Shown here in pieces: positions 11,613 to 26,600 of a stretch of DNA of 64,000 nucleotides (positions are counted from its first letter, which is position 1; every line of letters begins with the position of its first letter). The notes beneath the pieces are model-generated. The model saw only the letters and a list, made by a program, of their open reading frames with translations, was not told the DNA's origin and searched no databases. The DNA comes from Atrichornis clamosus (Eukaryota > Chordata > Aves > Passeriformes > Menuridae). Made by a program: the position numbers and the translations under genes. The stretch covers positions 1-64,000 of the forward strand of contig WBMZ01011453.1 of NCBI GenBank assembly GCA_013400975.1, given 5' to 3'.

Positions 11613-14600
11613 TTATGCTTAAACCAGGGAAAAACTCAGAAAGGTTGGTATTTCATTTTTGAAAAGATGGTGAGGGCCAGGAGCAGGGCCTGGGCTCAGC
11701 AGTGGCTCAGTGCAGTACCTGAAGGTCAGGTACCAGCTCCAAGGCTGGAACTCACCACTGTAGGTGCTGTGCAGGAAAGGGCAACTAAATCAACCCCTGC
11801 CATTTAGAGTCCAGGTTCACTTCTGATGCCTGGCTGCCTACACGTGCACAGAATGGGAATTTGCACGTAGGTTATATTTTGCAAGAACTGCCCAAAGAAG
11901 GTACAGTGAATATTTTTTGCCTGTGGTGTGATTTGACACATGACATGCCACAGCAACAGCCACAGCAACAGCCGCAGCTTCCAGGGCAAAGAATGTGATC
12001 CCAGTAAGTATCTGATATAATTAAGGATGTATGACTTAAGTACCAGCTCATGGCTGTAGCCTGAAGTGATACCATTGGACTGAGATACAACATTGTGGTT
12101 TTGCTTCCCATCAAGGGAATTGCAATATGTGCTAAAAATACTGTTGGACACATGGAAGTGCAGAGGGGGACATGGAATGTCAGTCCCAGTAGAAGTCACT
12201 GCAGAAGATGGAAAACGTAACATTGGACATTTTGAGGTAAGTCTTTAAGTGTTGCCAGCAAGATAAGCTGGGGCTGGGTTGACATTCTTTATCCCTCTCT
12301 CTGTGCTGTCCCTTGCAGGATGAGAAATAATCTGTTTAGAAGTGAGTCATAGCTAAATAAAACTTGCATAGGTAATCATTTGCACCATATTAGGCATCGA
12401 TTTTCCACCACACATCATATCTGTGTAGCTACTGGAGACATTGTTTTCCTCTCTGTGTTTTGTCATGGGAAGATGCATTTATTTTTAAGCTGCATTAAAG
12501 TCATCTCCAGGGAAACATGGAGGGGATACTTGACGTGACAGGACCTCATCCTCTCTCCAAAGCCACTCTGTGCCCGGGCTCTGCTGTGCAAACTCTGGGT
12601 GGCACACCACGACTGTGGTTTAAGAGAGCATCCAGGAGAGAAGATTAGTTCTGATAATCTTTTTAGAAAATGTACCCAAGATCCTGTCTGAAATTGTGGT
12701 TACAGACAGTAGCACCTGCTGAATTATTTAAATCAATACGTTCAAGTTCTACATTCATAGAATCAGAAGAAGGGGAGCAGAGGAATTTATACACTGACTT
12801 ACTTGTGAAGGACAATAAGGTAATAAACAAAATGTTCTGGATAAATAACAAATTAACCAAAGTGATTAAATTTCAGCCTTAGAGAGCTGTAGAGCCAACT
12901 CCTGCCCATTTTACCCATATGAATAGTTTCATTTACAGCAATCTGCTTCTTAGCAAATTGCCAGTTATAATAAAAACAAATAACTTGTTCTTTTGTTTCT
13001 CTTTTGCTATGCATTTTAATAATTCCAATCATACTCATTAAAACCGGCGCTTTTATACTCCCATGTTGTAAAACATTCTTTGCATTACTGTTAAACCACT
13101 CCATCTCCCTTTTCTGTCTGAGCATCAACATAGCATCCACAGAAGAGGCAGAGGAAAAGTAAACAGATCCAGAACAGGTGCAAGAGCAGGATGATGCAAC
13201 TGTCTGCTCACTCTGCCCACAGGAGCAGTGCGGCTCCTCGGGGCCACGAGCATGGATCCAGAAAGTGGCACTGCGTGAATTCCATGCCAAAATGTTGACA
13301 ACATCTGATATGTGCAAGAGGGACACTGAGTGCACAGAACTGCGTGTCTTGTGGAGCACAGCACCATGCAAACACCGTCGGGATTGGACTTGCTCACAAT
13401 AATAATTTACTTGCTATAAAAATAGACCTGCCTTATAATTGCATCTAGAAAGTGTGCTCCCAAAATTAACAATCCAAAACCTGTATGAAGATAAAGGTTT
13501 TGTAGCCTTTATAATTAATTTGAAAAAGTTCATCTTCATTTTCTTATGCTGCAAGTACCAGTTTTAATAAAGTACTGGGTGACATCTATGAAGGGGTTTT
13601 TTAATATTTTCTACTATGTCACATTTTTATGCTTTTAATGACTCTATACTGTGAGTACAAAGGGGTGACTTAGCATGAGTTTGCTTGTGCAAGAGTTGTT
13701 TGTTCTTTTATACTATTCATGAAGTACTTCAGGCGATTCAGGAGAATCATGCATGTGCACAGTATATTGCATGTGCAATACTTAGTTTGCAAAATAAGTT
13801 GGCAGACTTTTGCATGGAGTTGTTGGTAACATCTCCTTCCTGAACAATGGTACATTTAGGAAGCTGTTGGCAGTGTTTTATTCTGCCCATGTGAAGTGAC
13901 ATCCCAGGAGACTCACTTTGTGCCCATTCTTCTCAGGAGCGTTAGTGAGAGGGCAGCTGGCTCAGTGCTGCAACAACTCTGGAGGGAGAGATTTCACTTT
14001 ACTGCCTCTGTGAATGGGGAAAAATCAGGTAAAATAATATGAATTTGGATTTTTCTTGACACTTCCAAGAGCTACACTTCAGAAGCCAGCAGAGTTCTGT
14101 ACAGACATCATCATTATCATGTTTCTGGAGCCCCTAAATCTGTCATGCTAAATGTTGTTCAGAACTGGAATAGAAAGGCAGGCCCAAAGACAGCTGGCAA
14201 TCTGTGCATGATACAACAAATGATAAATGAGCACTAATGGATGGAAATAAGGAAATAACTGTTACAGGCTGCTCAGCCAACTGAAGAATTGGTATGCAGG
14301 GAAGGTGAGAGAGGGTAAAAGCTTCCTGTTTAAAAAAAAAAATTGCTTCCACATAGAAGGACTTTGTAAGTATTGCCTCTTATACTTTGTGCATGTTTGA
14401 TGAACTAATTGGAATCCTGTTGGATGGCTACGAAGTTGGGATCTCTGGATTAAGGAGGGTCACCTTAACCTTAGGGGTCTGTCCTATGGCGGAATCTGGT
14501 CCCACCAGAGTTCAGCATTGCAGGGGTGCTCTGCAGACAGAAATTCAGCACCTCTGGCTCCCGTGTAGATTTATCAAGAGAATAAACCAGAAACCAGGCT

Positions 14601-17600
14601 GCTGCCACTGTCCATGGGTCATGGCAAATGCCTTTCAAGCAGAAAAAAAAATCACTTTAGTCTTTGTATTGCACCAAGGATAACACAGTTCCAATCCAAA
14701 CAAGTAAGAATTATTAATGGTAACGGACAGCTGGACAACTGAAAACACAGGTCAAGGACACAAGACATCCTTGCCTCAGTAGTTTTCCATTTGCTCATGA
14801 TGCAAAGGTCTCCAGTGACCACCTGACTGTTCTCTTGGCTTCTTCTAGTCTTGTGGGCAAAGCACTGACGGTGACGAACACAGGGTTCATGTGAGCCCAG
14901 CTCACACGGTAGGTCAGACTCCAGAGTCCCGGGCTGTGGGTGAAACTCCACTGGTGGCACTTCAGAGCTGTAGCACTATGCCCTTTATTTGCTGCTGTAT
15001 AAGCTTGGGCCCATTTAATCTAAGGCATTCTGCTTGAAATTGCTTGGCATAGTGGAGTTTCTGCCAAAAGATGATTGAAAAAAGAGAGAACTGAGTGATA
15101 GGAAGTGAAGCCAAACTGTAAGTGTTGTGAACCTTGTTTTCCTTTTCAAAGTAGAACTAAATGTATGTGATCTAATTTAAAATGACAGGGTGCTCTTGAA
15201 ATATATATATATATGTAATATTTCATTTTAGTAACAAGAAACGACGAAAATCTTTTTACTACCAAGCAGATGAGGATGATATTGGCTGGATACAGCAATA
15301 TAAAGGGAATTTTTTCAAACATTGCCACAGTAAATTTTTTTTTTTCTATTGAGATTTCACTACTATAAAGTCAGTCAACTGAGAAGAATTATTACCATCC
15401 AAAACATGAGAAATTCTTCCACAAGAGTGTTAACTAACACCTCAGGCAGTTTTGCTGGTTGATACAACTCTAGATGCCACCATACAAGTTGCTGAAAAGG
15501 AAGATGGGGCTTAGGTACACATTTCAAACATTTCCTTCCTAGTTTTAGTCAGCATCATGTGATTACATGAGTGAAATAGCAAGGGATTCATCAATAATAG
15601 TGGTAAGTAACATCTCAGGCTTTGAGTTAAAAAAGAAGACAAAACCAAAACAGCTTTTCTTTCCCCACTCCCCCTCCTTATTCCCATCTAGCTGTTCAAC
15701 AGACTTTGTGAGAAGTCTTGGAATAATTTCTCTTTTCAATGCTTCTAATTTAAATGACTTACTAGAAATGAATATTTCATGGCATATCAGGACTCTCTTC
15801 TTCAAAGCTTCATCTCTTTAGTGCTAATTATTTAAACAGGACCTATACTAAAGGCAAATCCTGTCACTTTTCTATATTGTCTGCATTAACATTATAAAAC
15901 TAACTTCATTTGACAATTAAAGTTCTCTTTTCTGTATTGCCTTGTTTTTACTTTTTAGTGTCTCCCACATAAAGAAGGGACACAGTTTGAAGTAGCATGG
16001 GGTTAACCCTACAGTTAACAAGTTATGGCCTCATTTGTGAAAAAAAAGCAAGACTGATAACATTTAATCCTTAGTTTTATTTCTCTTCAAGCCAAAGCCA
16101 CCTTTAATTTCCACATTGAAAATTCTCATGGCCGTATCCATAAACAAAATGATGTTTAATCCTCCAGGTCAGTTTGAAATAGTATGCATTGCCTGTGCAA
16201 GGAAGCAAGGCCTCCTTAGACACGTACATGTTTGGAGCTGAGAATGTTTCCACTTTGGAGTAAATAGTTTCTGCTAGCTCTCACTTCTCTTGTTATAGTA
16301 AAAAAACCCCCAAACAAACTCAAAGCAGATCAACATTCCATCTGCATTCCTTTTACATTCTGATGGGCCCAAACATAATTAAACAACCTCCCCAAACCCA
16401 GGCTTATGTCATTTGATCAAATGGAAAGACATGCAGTACAAAGCTGGAAATCTTTTCCATGTACCTTGGCCAAGGTCAAGACAGCCATGTGTCCAACCTG
16501 TGCCTGGGGTGTCAGCATTTCAGATATACTTTCAGAGGCTCTTGCCACAGGTCTTTTAAGGAACATCCACACTGAGGAAAACACATGTAAGGCAAACTCC
16601 AGGCTCTTCGTCTCACCTCCTGAAGTTCCCTCTTGTTCCTTTACTCATACTCAGCCTTCAGCAGCCCATCTCTCATTAGCCTCAATTCACAGAGTCTTCC
16701 TCTGTCCTGGCTTCTGCCTGACTCTCAAAGTCTGGCTGACCATCCAGGTGGACCCTCACACTGAGAGCTTGAATAACAAAAGCCACTGGGAATGGGCTAC
16801 AAGAGATTAGCAGGGGGCTCATGGAGGCTTCCTTCTGCCCCTTGTTGGTACAACCCCCCCGGTGAGAGCACCACGGGCAGGTGGCTGCTCTGTGATGCCA
16901 GAGCAGCATAAAGCAAGATCAGTGCAGCCAAAGAGCAGTGAATGCTATGAACATATGGCAGTAATTTCTCCAGCCTACTTAGTGTCATTGAGCAGCCCAA
17001 AGGTGGGGAAACACCTCAAAGGAGGAAGGAGCCAGAGTTTCAGACTTTCACTGCTTGTCCTCCAACTGAATGACCTAGAAAATGTTGACTTTCTAAAATT
17101 GGTATTCACAAGTGCAGCACTTTGCTGCTCTAAATACTCAGGGCTGCTTTTCCCTCAATATTAACTTATGGCCTTTTCTCACCCACACTGAGTTTTCTGA
17201 TGAAGAACTAGAAGGCTTTGCATGTCCTTGCCCATTCCCACAGCCAGTCTCCCAGGTACCCAGCATCCTTATTCACAGTAATCAGACATATTGAGACATA
17301 ATCAGACAACTCCACTCCAGTTTTATGAAGTGCAGATTTCAGTAAGGATGGAGTTATCATCACAAAAGAACCCGATGTTTATTTTCTGACCCCATATGTT
17401 TTCACAAATTTGTTAGTTTTAGAGATGGGTCTTAACTAACTTCCATTCTTTGAGTATTACAAGATTTTGTCCTCTTAAACATCTAATAAATATGATGAAA
17501 CAATAAACTAGATTAAATGAAATGTTGTGGAATTAGCTCTGCATTTGAACTGAACTTCTATTGTCTCATTTAATAAACACAAGGATAAGTTTGTAAAGTG

Positions 17601-20600
17601 GTTCTTTTGAAATAGCAAAACAAGTAGGATGATTTGGAGACACAAGGTGTATGTAGGATGAAGTCTTATAAAGAAAAATCCTTCATGACATTGTAGCTGA
17701 ATAAAACCAAGGCATAATAATTTCCATTTGTCCATACAAGCTATTGGCACAATTTTTCAACAGAGCTGAAATGGTATCTGCAGATGGCCACTGGGGTGCA
17801 AAGTTAATGTTTCTTTGAATGAAACATCCTGGCGTGCACAGGTGATCTTCACATGCCAGGGATTATCTCTCTCTTTTGCATCACAAAACATCTGCAGCAG
17901 TCCTTTTAGCATTCAACAACACTGTTTATGATAAAGAGCCAGATTGTGACATCTTTGTTCACATCTATTTAGCTTTTACCCTACCTTCCCTTCCCAACAT
18001 GTCCTCCATTTTATCCTGCTTCTGTTGGGCTTGTAACCATATAAATGATATGAACAATTGTACTTCTGTCAGGCTAGTCACCCTGTTGGAACTGCCAGAA
18101 TCTCACCGGGCTGGTAAATCACAGTTTGGTAGCTGCTGCCAGACATAACAAGGACATCCACTGATGTCCAGGAAGCTATTTGTGAAGCAAGACAGCGCTC
18201 AAAGGGAATATGGGTCTCTCACAAATGATCTGCTTGCTAGGAATATAGAAGGAAGGGGAGCAAAACCAGGTAGAAATATTAAAAAGCCTTTTTGTGTGGT
18301 TGAATACTTACTTTGGGATTACAAAATACAGGAAAATAGGGAACATAAACATATTAATCCAAGAAAAACTAGATGAAAAGGATTCCTCACATAAAAGTTG
18401 AAGCACAATGATGAAAAAGTATATATTCCATCAAAAACTCCATCATTATTTACCTCTTTCTGTTAATACAATCGTAGTTTAGACTAAATCCAGTGTAAAA
18501 CTTAAATGAACTGAAAACAAGAATAGCCTGGTTTGCAATTGTTAAAAACAATTGAACATGATGTTAAGTTCACCGCAGGTTTTGTCAGCCAGTCCTTGCT
18601 CCTTAAACCCCTGTGTACTGGCTTTCGACTCTTTCGTAGTGGGGACTTAAAAAGTCACTAATTTGGCTTAGTTTGCCTGGGAATTATGCAACCTGAATGA
18701 TGCGGAGAGCAGCGTTTGAAAGACGTTATTTGTAAGGTAGTGCTGGCTGACAGCAGCACTTCCATCTGGCAAATGCCTGAAATGAGTGCTCACTGTGGGA
18801 AACACTGGAATAAACGAGGAAAATAAGGGGATATTGGCCACTCAGCTGCAGTTACAAAGTCTTACCCGGCACACGGCAGAGTTTTTGGTCAGGCTCAGAG
18901 TATACCAGTGTTGTACAACAACAGAAAATCCAGGATAGATGTGGTACGACAGAAATAATTCTCACTTCATGTTGCAGTGCTTAGCAAACAAATCAGTTTC
19001 ACTAATTTTTCTTTATTCAGATTCATAACTAATGTAATCCTTGCTTTAGTGAAACTGGTATACAGAATATTCTAAAAGCATGAACAGCTGATAAGAAATG
19101 AATAAAATGACTTCCATGTGTATGACATTATTATAAGTGGGACTTCTCTTTTAAACAAAGAGTACTGTAAACAAATACATGATCCAGTTTATTAACTGAA
19201 ACTGGCTGGATTACAGTTTGAAAATAAGATACACATGTTGGCAATTACTGCACCTCACTATATTTAGGCTTTTGAAAGACATACAATACATCATGTGTTT
19301 TTTCCTGTGGAAATTGTAGCCTTTTTAGCTTGTCTTACTGAAGATTTTAAGAAATATTTTTTCAAAATGTATATAAAGCCTGGCTTCTGAAGCTATATTC
19401 AGACATGAGAGGGCAGATCCAGATTCCATCAGTTACATGGGCTGGGGTGGAAGTTAGGAAAGCCTTCCAGGCATCTGGGTTATACCAGAGAGAGGGACTA
19501 GGTATAAATGTTTCAGTGGTTACTGTGTTTGCCGATAGCCTGTGTCAGTCAGGGTACGAGACCAGGAGAGGCATTGCCCAGTTCAACTAGAAGAGGTGTG
19601 TCAGAGCTCTGTTTTATTAGGGCTATTTTGTCTTGCAGGATGGTTGTTCTCATGTTCTGGTCTGTAAAATGTGGCAAAACTGACCTTCCCTGCTTCCTAC
19701 AGATGTTGTTAGGGGAACTTAAGCTGTCAGGTAGCTGTCTTAGGTAGTGGTCACCAAAGAAAGATAGATTATATTTCTGTTGGTTTTTTCCAGTGTAGCT
19801 TTGAAAGAAAAAGTTTCTCTGCTTGGTATAAATAAAGAGAGAAACCTTCTGAGCAATAGCAGCCTGGCACTCAGGGCACTTGTGTCATGTCCAGGCCAAG
19901 TTCTTGTTCCCTATCGGGTAAAGCCCTTGCTTCACCCTGGTGCATTAGCCTTAAGCACTGGGTTATTGGCCATTCTGGAGCAAGTCTCTCTCAGAGTGAG
20001 AGCCTTCTCTTTCTGATACACCACGAAATGCGATTTAAACGCTCTACATTTCTTGAGAGAGCTCTGTGCTGGGATGCACTGGTTAGAGTGGAAAGAGGCA
20101 AGTTAGATCCCATGAAAAGTAATACAGATCTTAACCAGAGCACCATATTCAGTCTGAATAAATTATTATTGTTGTACAGTTTGGACAGATGGCTGGCAAA
20201 ATCAGCCAGGGGCAATTCAAAGACAATATTTATGTGCTGTCCCACTTCTCCATGTTAAGGAAATGCCTGTTAATCCTGGCACTAATCCCGTACTGGTCTC
20301 TGACATCAGGACATACACACCAAGTAGGAACATATCTGCAGAGATTAGAGGTGATTCTTCACTCTCACAATACAAGAACTTTGTGCAGCAGCTGTAGGAA
20401 AAAGAAGAGGAAATTCAAGCCCCAAGTGTCTGCTTCAAGCCCATTATAATTTGCAACATATCCAAGCAATGATGACAAAGTGTTTTGCAGACATTATTGG
20501 GCTCTGGTGCTGTTAGTCCCATCCTGGCATAGCTGACACACAGCCATGAAAGAGACAGACCTAACCTCTCCTTCCTGTCATGCAGCCTAGAAAACCAGTG

Positions 20601-23600
20601 AAGTATTGCAACAGATATGAACAACAGCACAAATTAATCTCCTTCGCTAATTGACACCAGTACTGGTGGCTCACAGTCAAGTGAGTTAGAAAGATGTGAA
20701 CTTAAAATGTCAGGTTTAGAAGATAAAGGAATTCTGGCCTCAGCTCAGATTCTCCTGCAGCAACTCCCCAAGCAGAGAAGTGCCACAGTTCAAGCATTTT
20801 TTACTTCACCCAAAATTTACCCTTTACAGCAGGAAGGATTCCCCCAGTGAAGGAGCTGTGCCAGTCCTGTCCCTCCTTGCAGCACAGCAGAGACAAGGAT
20901 GGCCAGGTGATGTGTTAACTTTATGTACTGCACTTCAGGCTTCATCAGGGGTGTAGCAAGACCTCATTTTCCGAGCAAAGCCTGGGATAAAATTACATCA
21001 GATGTCACACAAGTCTTCAGCTGCCTTGAGCAGGGCAGTAACATAGGAAAACTTTTTCTGTCTTATGTTACAGAAAGCCTCAGATTATTTTTGGGCTTGG
21101 TGCTGATTCTAACGTCACTTTTAAACAACATGAAAAAAGGAGAGTTAAAATTGAGAACTTCAAAAATCGTACTAAAAAAATTTCTGTTTAAATTACATAA
21201 GATGGAAGTATGTTCTGAAAACTCTTCAAAGAATCTCAAAAATACGGTAGAGGGGAGAGATACCATCCAATTAGTCCTCTAGTCCTACCCACCAAAATGA
21301 CCACACTAAATAGCAAAATAATCAGTTAAGGAGGGATCAGAAGGCATGGGGGAAAAATTGAGCGAAGGACTCAGCAAAGCCAGTATTCCCACCTCTCTCT
21401 GTCCCTCATTTTATTCTACAAAGCCAAAGATTGTTTTCTTGTAATTATAAAATGAAAGCCAGCCCTGCCCTGTTTTGTTAGAAAGCGTTGATCTTTTTGT
21501 ATCAGCTACCTGCTCAGACAAGCAGAAAATTTCAGATAAATCCTTTTAACAGGCTCTCTTTTTTACTGTAAGGCCAAATGAAAGGATGAGGCATTTATTT
21601 TTTTGGAAGAATGATAGAAGCATTTCTGCTCTGCCTCTGTGTTTATGGCTGCTAATTGGTGACAGCAATTAAAAATTACTGCCTTGTAAATTTTCCTCCA
21701 TTGCCAGCGCAGTCCACGTGCTGGAGGCAGGCAAAGGTGAGCAGGGCCTGGCGGTCAGTGGATTTCCCGTGTTGGCAGCCAGCAGTAGCACTATGGCTGC
21801 TATGCCGTTGTTCCTGGGACAGACGGGCACTGGAGCAGGGATCCATCGGCTTCGCAGCAGGCGGGGTGGCGAGCAGCTCGTACCTCAGCAGCTCCAAAGG
21901 GCTGACACGGTTGTCTTTGCCTTCATGTTCCCATCTTTGCTGCACGTTGAGCTAAGCCGCAAGCCAGCTCAGGGCTTCAGCAGCCACCTGCAGGGGAGGA
22001 GGTGGACAACCCTGCACTAAGGTTTCACAGCGAGCCCAGGCAGTGGCGGTGGCTCTGGCGTGTGGGGAGCTGAACTGCAGGGTCCCCGCAGAGATCAGGC
22101 TGCATTTGTGCACCCAGGCTTTCCACAACAGCCATCTGTCACTGCACAGCCACAGGGGACTTAGAGGGTTTTGGCAGCTGGATCCAGTCCCCGTGTGCAG
22201 TACAGTCGAGGTGGGACCAGACAGTAACCACACTGTTACAAGTCAGTAGGGAGACCGGGGGAACTGCTCCTGAGATAGAGACCCTCCATCACAGCAACAC
22301 CCATGCCAAGAACTGCAGGAGTGAAAGGAGAGAAACATTTCTCTTTCTACCTACAAGGTGTTAAATCTGTGCTTCATACAGTAAGAAAGTTATTTTTCCC
22401 GGCAAATCTGTCCCTTTCTCTCAGACATAAAATTTGCAAAGCTATGAAGCAAGGTGTCTGATGATGCAGAAATCAATCAGAGATGAACACCATCAAAACT
22501 CTTTTTAACTGCCATTCTGAAAGTTCTTCCAAATTTTAAAGCTACTGTTGAGGGAAAACAGTTGAGTTTTCTGGTGACAGTAAGGTTATGTAAAATAGAA
22601 TTTAGTTTGGATGCTTAGTACAAAAATGAACAGGTAGGATCATAAATTTATCTTGTGCTAGGTACCTCTCTGTATTATTCAGGGACCCCTAGATTGTAAT
22701 TTTTATCTTTTCTAATGCTTGACTTCTGTGCTGGCAGGAATTATACTGCTGTGATTTGGTCAACTCTAGCAGCCATTACTTTCAATAAAACCAATGGAAA
22801 CAAGATTAGATGCAAACCAATTTACAGCAAAGCCAACCAACCAACCCAAACGAACCTCTAAACTTGTAATTTATGAAGCACTTTCTCTGATGCAGGTCAT
22901 GCACAGCTCCATGGGAACCACAAGGGAGTATATTAATTCCTTTGCAAGGCCAAAGAAGGCAAGTATCACATGGAAGACACTTTATAGTGGATCTGCCCTA
23001 AGTCACTCAAACTTCAGTAGCTGTTTGAGATGTCTTCTGATTCTCTGACTATAGTCTGTTCTTTTCAGAGCAAACACGAGCATTCTCAAACCAAAACGTT
23101 TTTCTAATCAACATTGTAGAGGATTAAAAACCAAAATAATAAGAAAAACATCCTTTCTCCCCTACAGAGTTAAGGGAAAGCTCATAGCGAGAAACTGCAA
23201 ATAAATATGCTGCTTTTATACAGAATTTCCAGGGAAAGAGTGGAGAAGCAAGCATAATGAACAGCCAAGGAAGGGTCTTTAAGAAGGATGAAATGTTAGA
23301 CATATTCAAGCTTATCTTAAGCAGATATCTTTGTAAAAATAGCTATAAAGAGCTTTTGTTAGAGTTACAAGTGTAACTGGAAGCAGAATTCTGTCACAGT
23401 AACGAAGCTTCTACTGCAAATATTTTACATTGGAGAAATGAGCTTTTTGTAGCTAATAAAACCATACATATTTAAGGAAATGGTGCATTATCCAGGTCAG
23501 CACTATGTTTCACCTCTGATTTCCTTTCCTTCACACCCCCTGCACACTCCTTCCTTGCCAAAAGCTATAATCCTTGAGAGAGGAGGTAGTTATGCTCTGC

Positions 23601-26600
23601 ACAAGTGTAATAGTCTAAACATGCCCTTTTCTCTGCAGATTGAGACCTGAGAATGTAATGATTTACAAAACACCTCTGCTTGAGGCCTTCTTTCAGTTTG
23701 TATTAATTAAAGTACATGTCTTCAATACAAAGTAGAATCTCTGAGAGGCATTGCATTCTCAGGTATATTTAAAGAGAGCAAAGTAATAGATGCCATTCAG
23801 GGTTCTTCTATGCTGCTCATGTCTTTGGTAGCATAAATTTAGAAAGTGTTAAAAGGTCTAATGCCTTTGAAAGTTAAACATGTTACAGCAAGCCGAGAAA
23901 AGGGAGATGATGCATTCTCTCAGGAATCTGTCTAAGGAAGTTATGGGTGTAACTGCTGTGCTCTTTGGCTTTGGTGAAAGTCTAGAGCAGGAAGTGTTGT
24001 GGGATGTCCCTGGCAAAATTTACAGAAACAATAGTTATAAAGTAAGTGGGAAAGTTAGATAAGAGAACTGATATAAATCCTTAGGACAAATGAATCTCCT
24101 ATTGGACCGAGAGTCTAGAAGAGTAATATCTTCCTCCTGGAATTAACAGTTTCTTGCAGAAAAATCAATGAAAAGCTACGGCAATGATGGATTCCCCCAG
24201 AGCAGTTACTGGGACTTCTCACTCAGAGAAGAAATGAAAGGAATTTTATTTTTTTTTAATTCTGCTATTTTGTTAGTTATGGCTGTAACAGGAATTTAAA
24301 CAACAGAAAAAAATTCTAAATTACTTGGGAAACTTGTCAGCATTTTGTGATTTATACAGAATAAGTGGGACTCAACACAGTGGGACTCCAAATCTTGACT
24401 TCCTCACCACTGACCCCAGAGCCACTCCTAAGGTGGCGCAGTTAAAGCCTACACTTACTGCTGGAAAGAGCCAAGACTGATAAATGTGGTCTCGGAAAAT
24501 GTTCAAAGGAGTCATGTGTCTGACTTCTTTTTCTAAAAGCAGAAGTTACCCTCGTTAAGTCTATTCTGGAAAAATACTGTCAGTTGTTTTCTGAGTATTC
24601 AGAAAGTCCTGCTTTGTTTGCAAAATTAGAGCAGAGAACAAACGAGTAAATTGTCAGCTTCAGCAAAACAATCTATTTGAAGCTGGAGGCAAATATCAGG
24701 ATACCTTCTTGCCTGAACATTTTGGGCCAGAGTACATCAAACGAGGGAAATCAGAATCGAGTCCAACGATGCTGCTTTGCCCATTCCCAGTAACCAACTG
24801 TCTGACTCCCTGCTGAGCTGCCCCATGCCAGACTCCAGTGCTTACACCCAGACCTGCAGAAGTGCCCAGCTGCCCTGCAGATACACATTTTAAATGAAGC
24901 TTCAGTGTCTGCAAATGGACACCAATGCCTTCACTTGCATAAAACACCAGGCTCTGCTCAGGGCTGAAAACCAGCATGTTTAGCATGCAATGTTTCTTTA
25001 GAGAAATGGGCGACTACAGTCAACCTCCTTGAAGCTGTTTTTTTCTGCTGCAGCAGCTTTTCAAAGTAAAGAACTTATTGGTGTAAAAAACCAGACATGT
25101 TCTTAATGCCAAAGTTGCAGTGCCCAATGTTTTACATCTGTGTTTACTTCAGAGCACCATTCAAGTCCCAGTGCTGACTGGTCCAAGTAGTCTTAATAAT
25201 AATTACTTGATAATATTACACTAGTTCCTCAGGAAGTTTCCACCTGAAAAAAACACTGCTGACAGATTGACAAAGGAAGATGTTCAGGTGGAAATTCTCC
25301 CTCCTGCACACAGCACTTCAGGATTTGCTGTGGACCTAAACATGTGAAGAATATAGCTTTCACCCACAGATGGCGATGAACACAGTCTGTGCCTTCCCAA
25401 GATAGAAAACCGCATATTTAGGCTCAACGATATAGCTTAAAGAAAGTGGCTTTAGTTTATGTTAAAACAGGAGAACCAGTTTGGCATGAAAAAGGTGAGA
25501 GTCAGATTGGTATCCACCCATTCATCAGGCTCTGAGCAACCCAGGAAAGCGCAGGCTCTGAGAAGAAAACTGCCTCATCCTAATAAGGCAGAGCTGTCTG
25601 GCAGTGACATAGTCTGGATGCCTTCTGTATGAACTAATGCAAACCATCCGGGAGCTGCTTCTGCATGGCTCAGGAGCCGTGTCATCTTTCCATCAGTAAC
25701 AGAGTATGGTCACCTCTGCAGGATTACTTGAGCTGAGTTGCACACAAATGCTGTGCTCGCATGTGTGCTGCATGAAAATGTCATGTTACAAGAAAAGCCA
25801 CTTACTGATGTCCCGGGTTACCCTCTGCATCTCCTTCAACGTGAAAGCCCAGTAAAAATTCAAGTCATCATGACTGACTAGAAAGCATTTTTTTTCTAGA
25901 GAGGGAATATAAAATTATAGCAAGTATTTTATTTATTGTTTTTCATTCCATAGTAAAATGATATTGCTTCTTTGTTTGACTTGTCAAGACCTTCCTTTGT
26001 TTAGATTTAACTTGATATGACTGAATCCTTTAGAAATAATAGATGTGCTTTGGAATGGAAGGCAACAGCTCAGAAGAAGGGCATCTATCCAAACAGCCAT
26101 GCTTCTGCTTACTGCAGAGATGGCAAGGTGTCTGCTGGGGTAGGAGCTGCTGCTCACTTATTTTGAAGAAATGTCTTTATTTCTTGATATATTTATAACA
26201 CCCATATCCTCTACTTTAATGCATTTCAGGAAGAGACAGCTCTCCCTACTGATGTCAAGAGAATCATCTGAAAACAGGCCAATAAAAATTTTTGGATATT
26301 AAAGCAAGCTCTTTGACTGTGCAGGAAGGAGGAGATTTAGCATTACAAGCAAAATAAGAAACAAGTCATTTAAAAAGAGGTAAGTATATCATGTCAAAAA
26401 TTATTAATGTAGTTGCTGTTCTTATGCTTCATAGCCAAAAAATGATCCTTCCTGCAGCAAGATTCCCATCTGGATTTTTAGGAGATTTGCTTGATTAAGT
26501 GCTGCAAGATGTGTCTTTTGTACCAAAACTTAATTTTGGTCCATCAGCGTTGTGGACCTTTCCCATTCAATCAGAAACACCCCATATAGTAAAATGAAAA

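Noticed and set aside
11268..11807. A 179-codon plus-strand open frame, the longest in the window.
   Set aside because: It runs across the body of the solo LTR and out past its target-site duplication, so it cannot be a coherent gene; the product matches nothing known.
12755..12790. attcatagaatcagaag, resembling the catagaatca tail of CR1.
   Set aside because: The similarity ends after about ten bases with no further CR1 landmarks.
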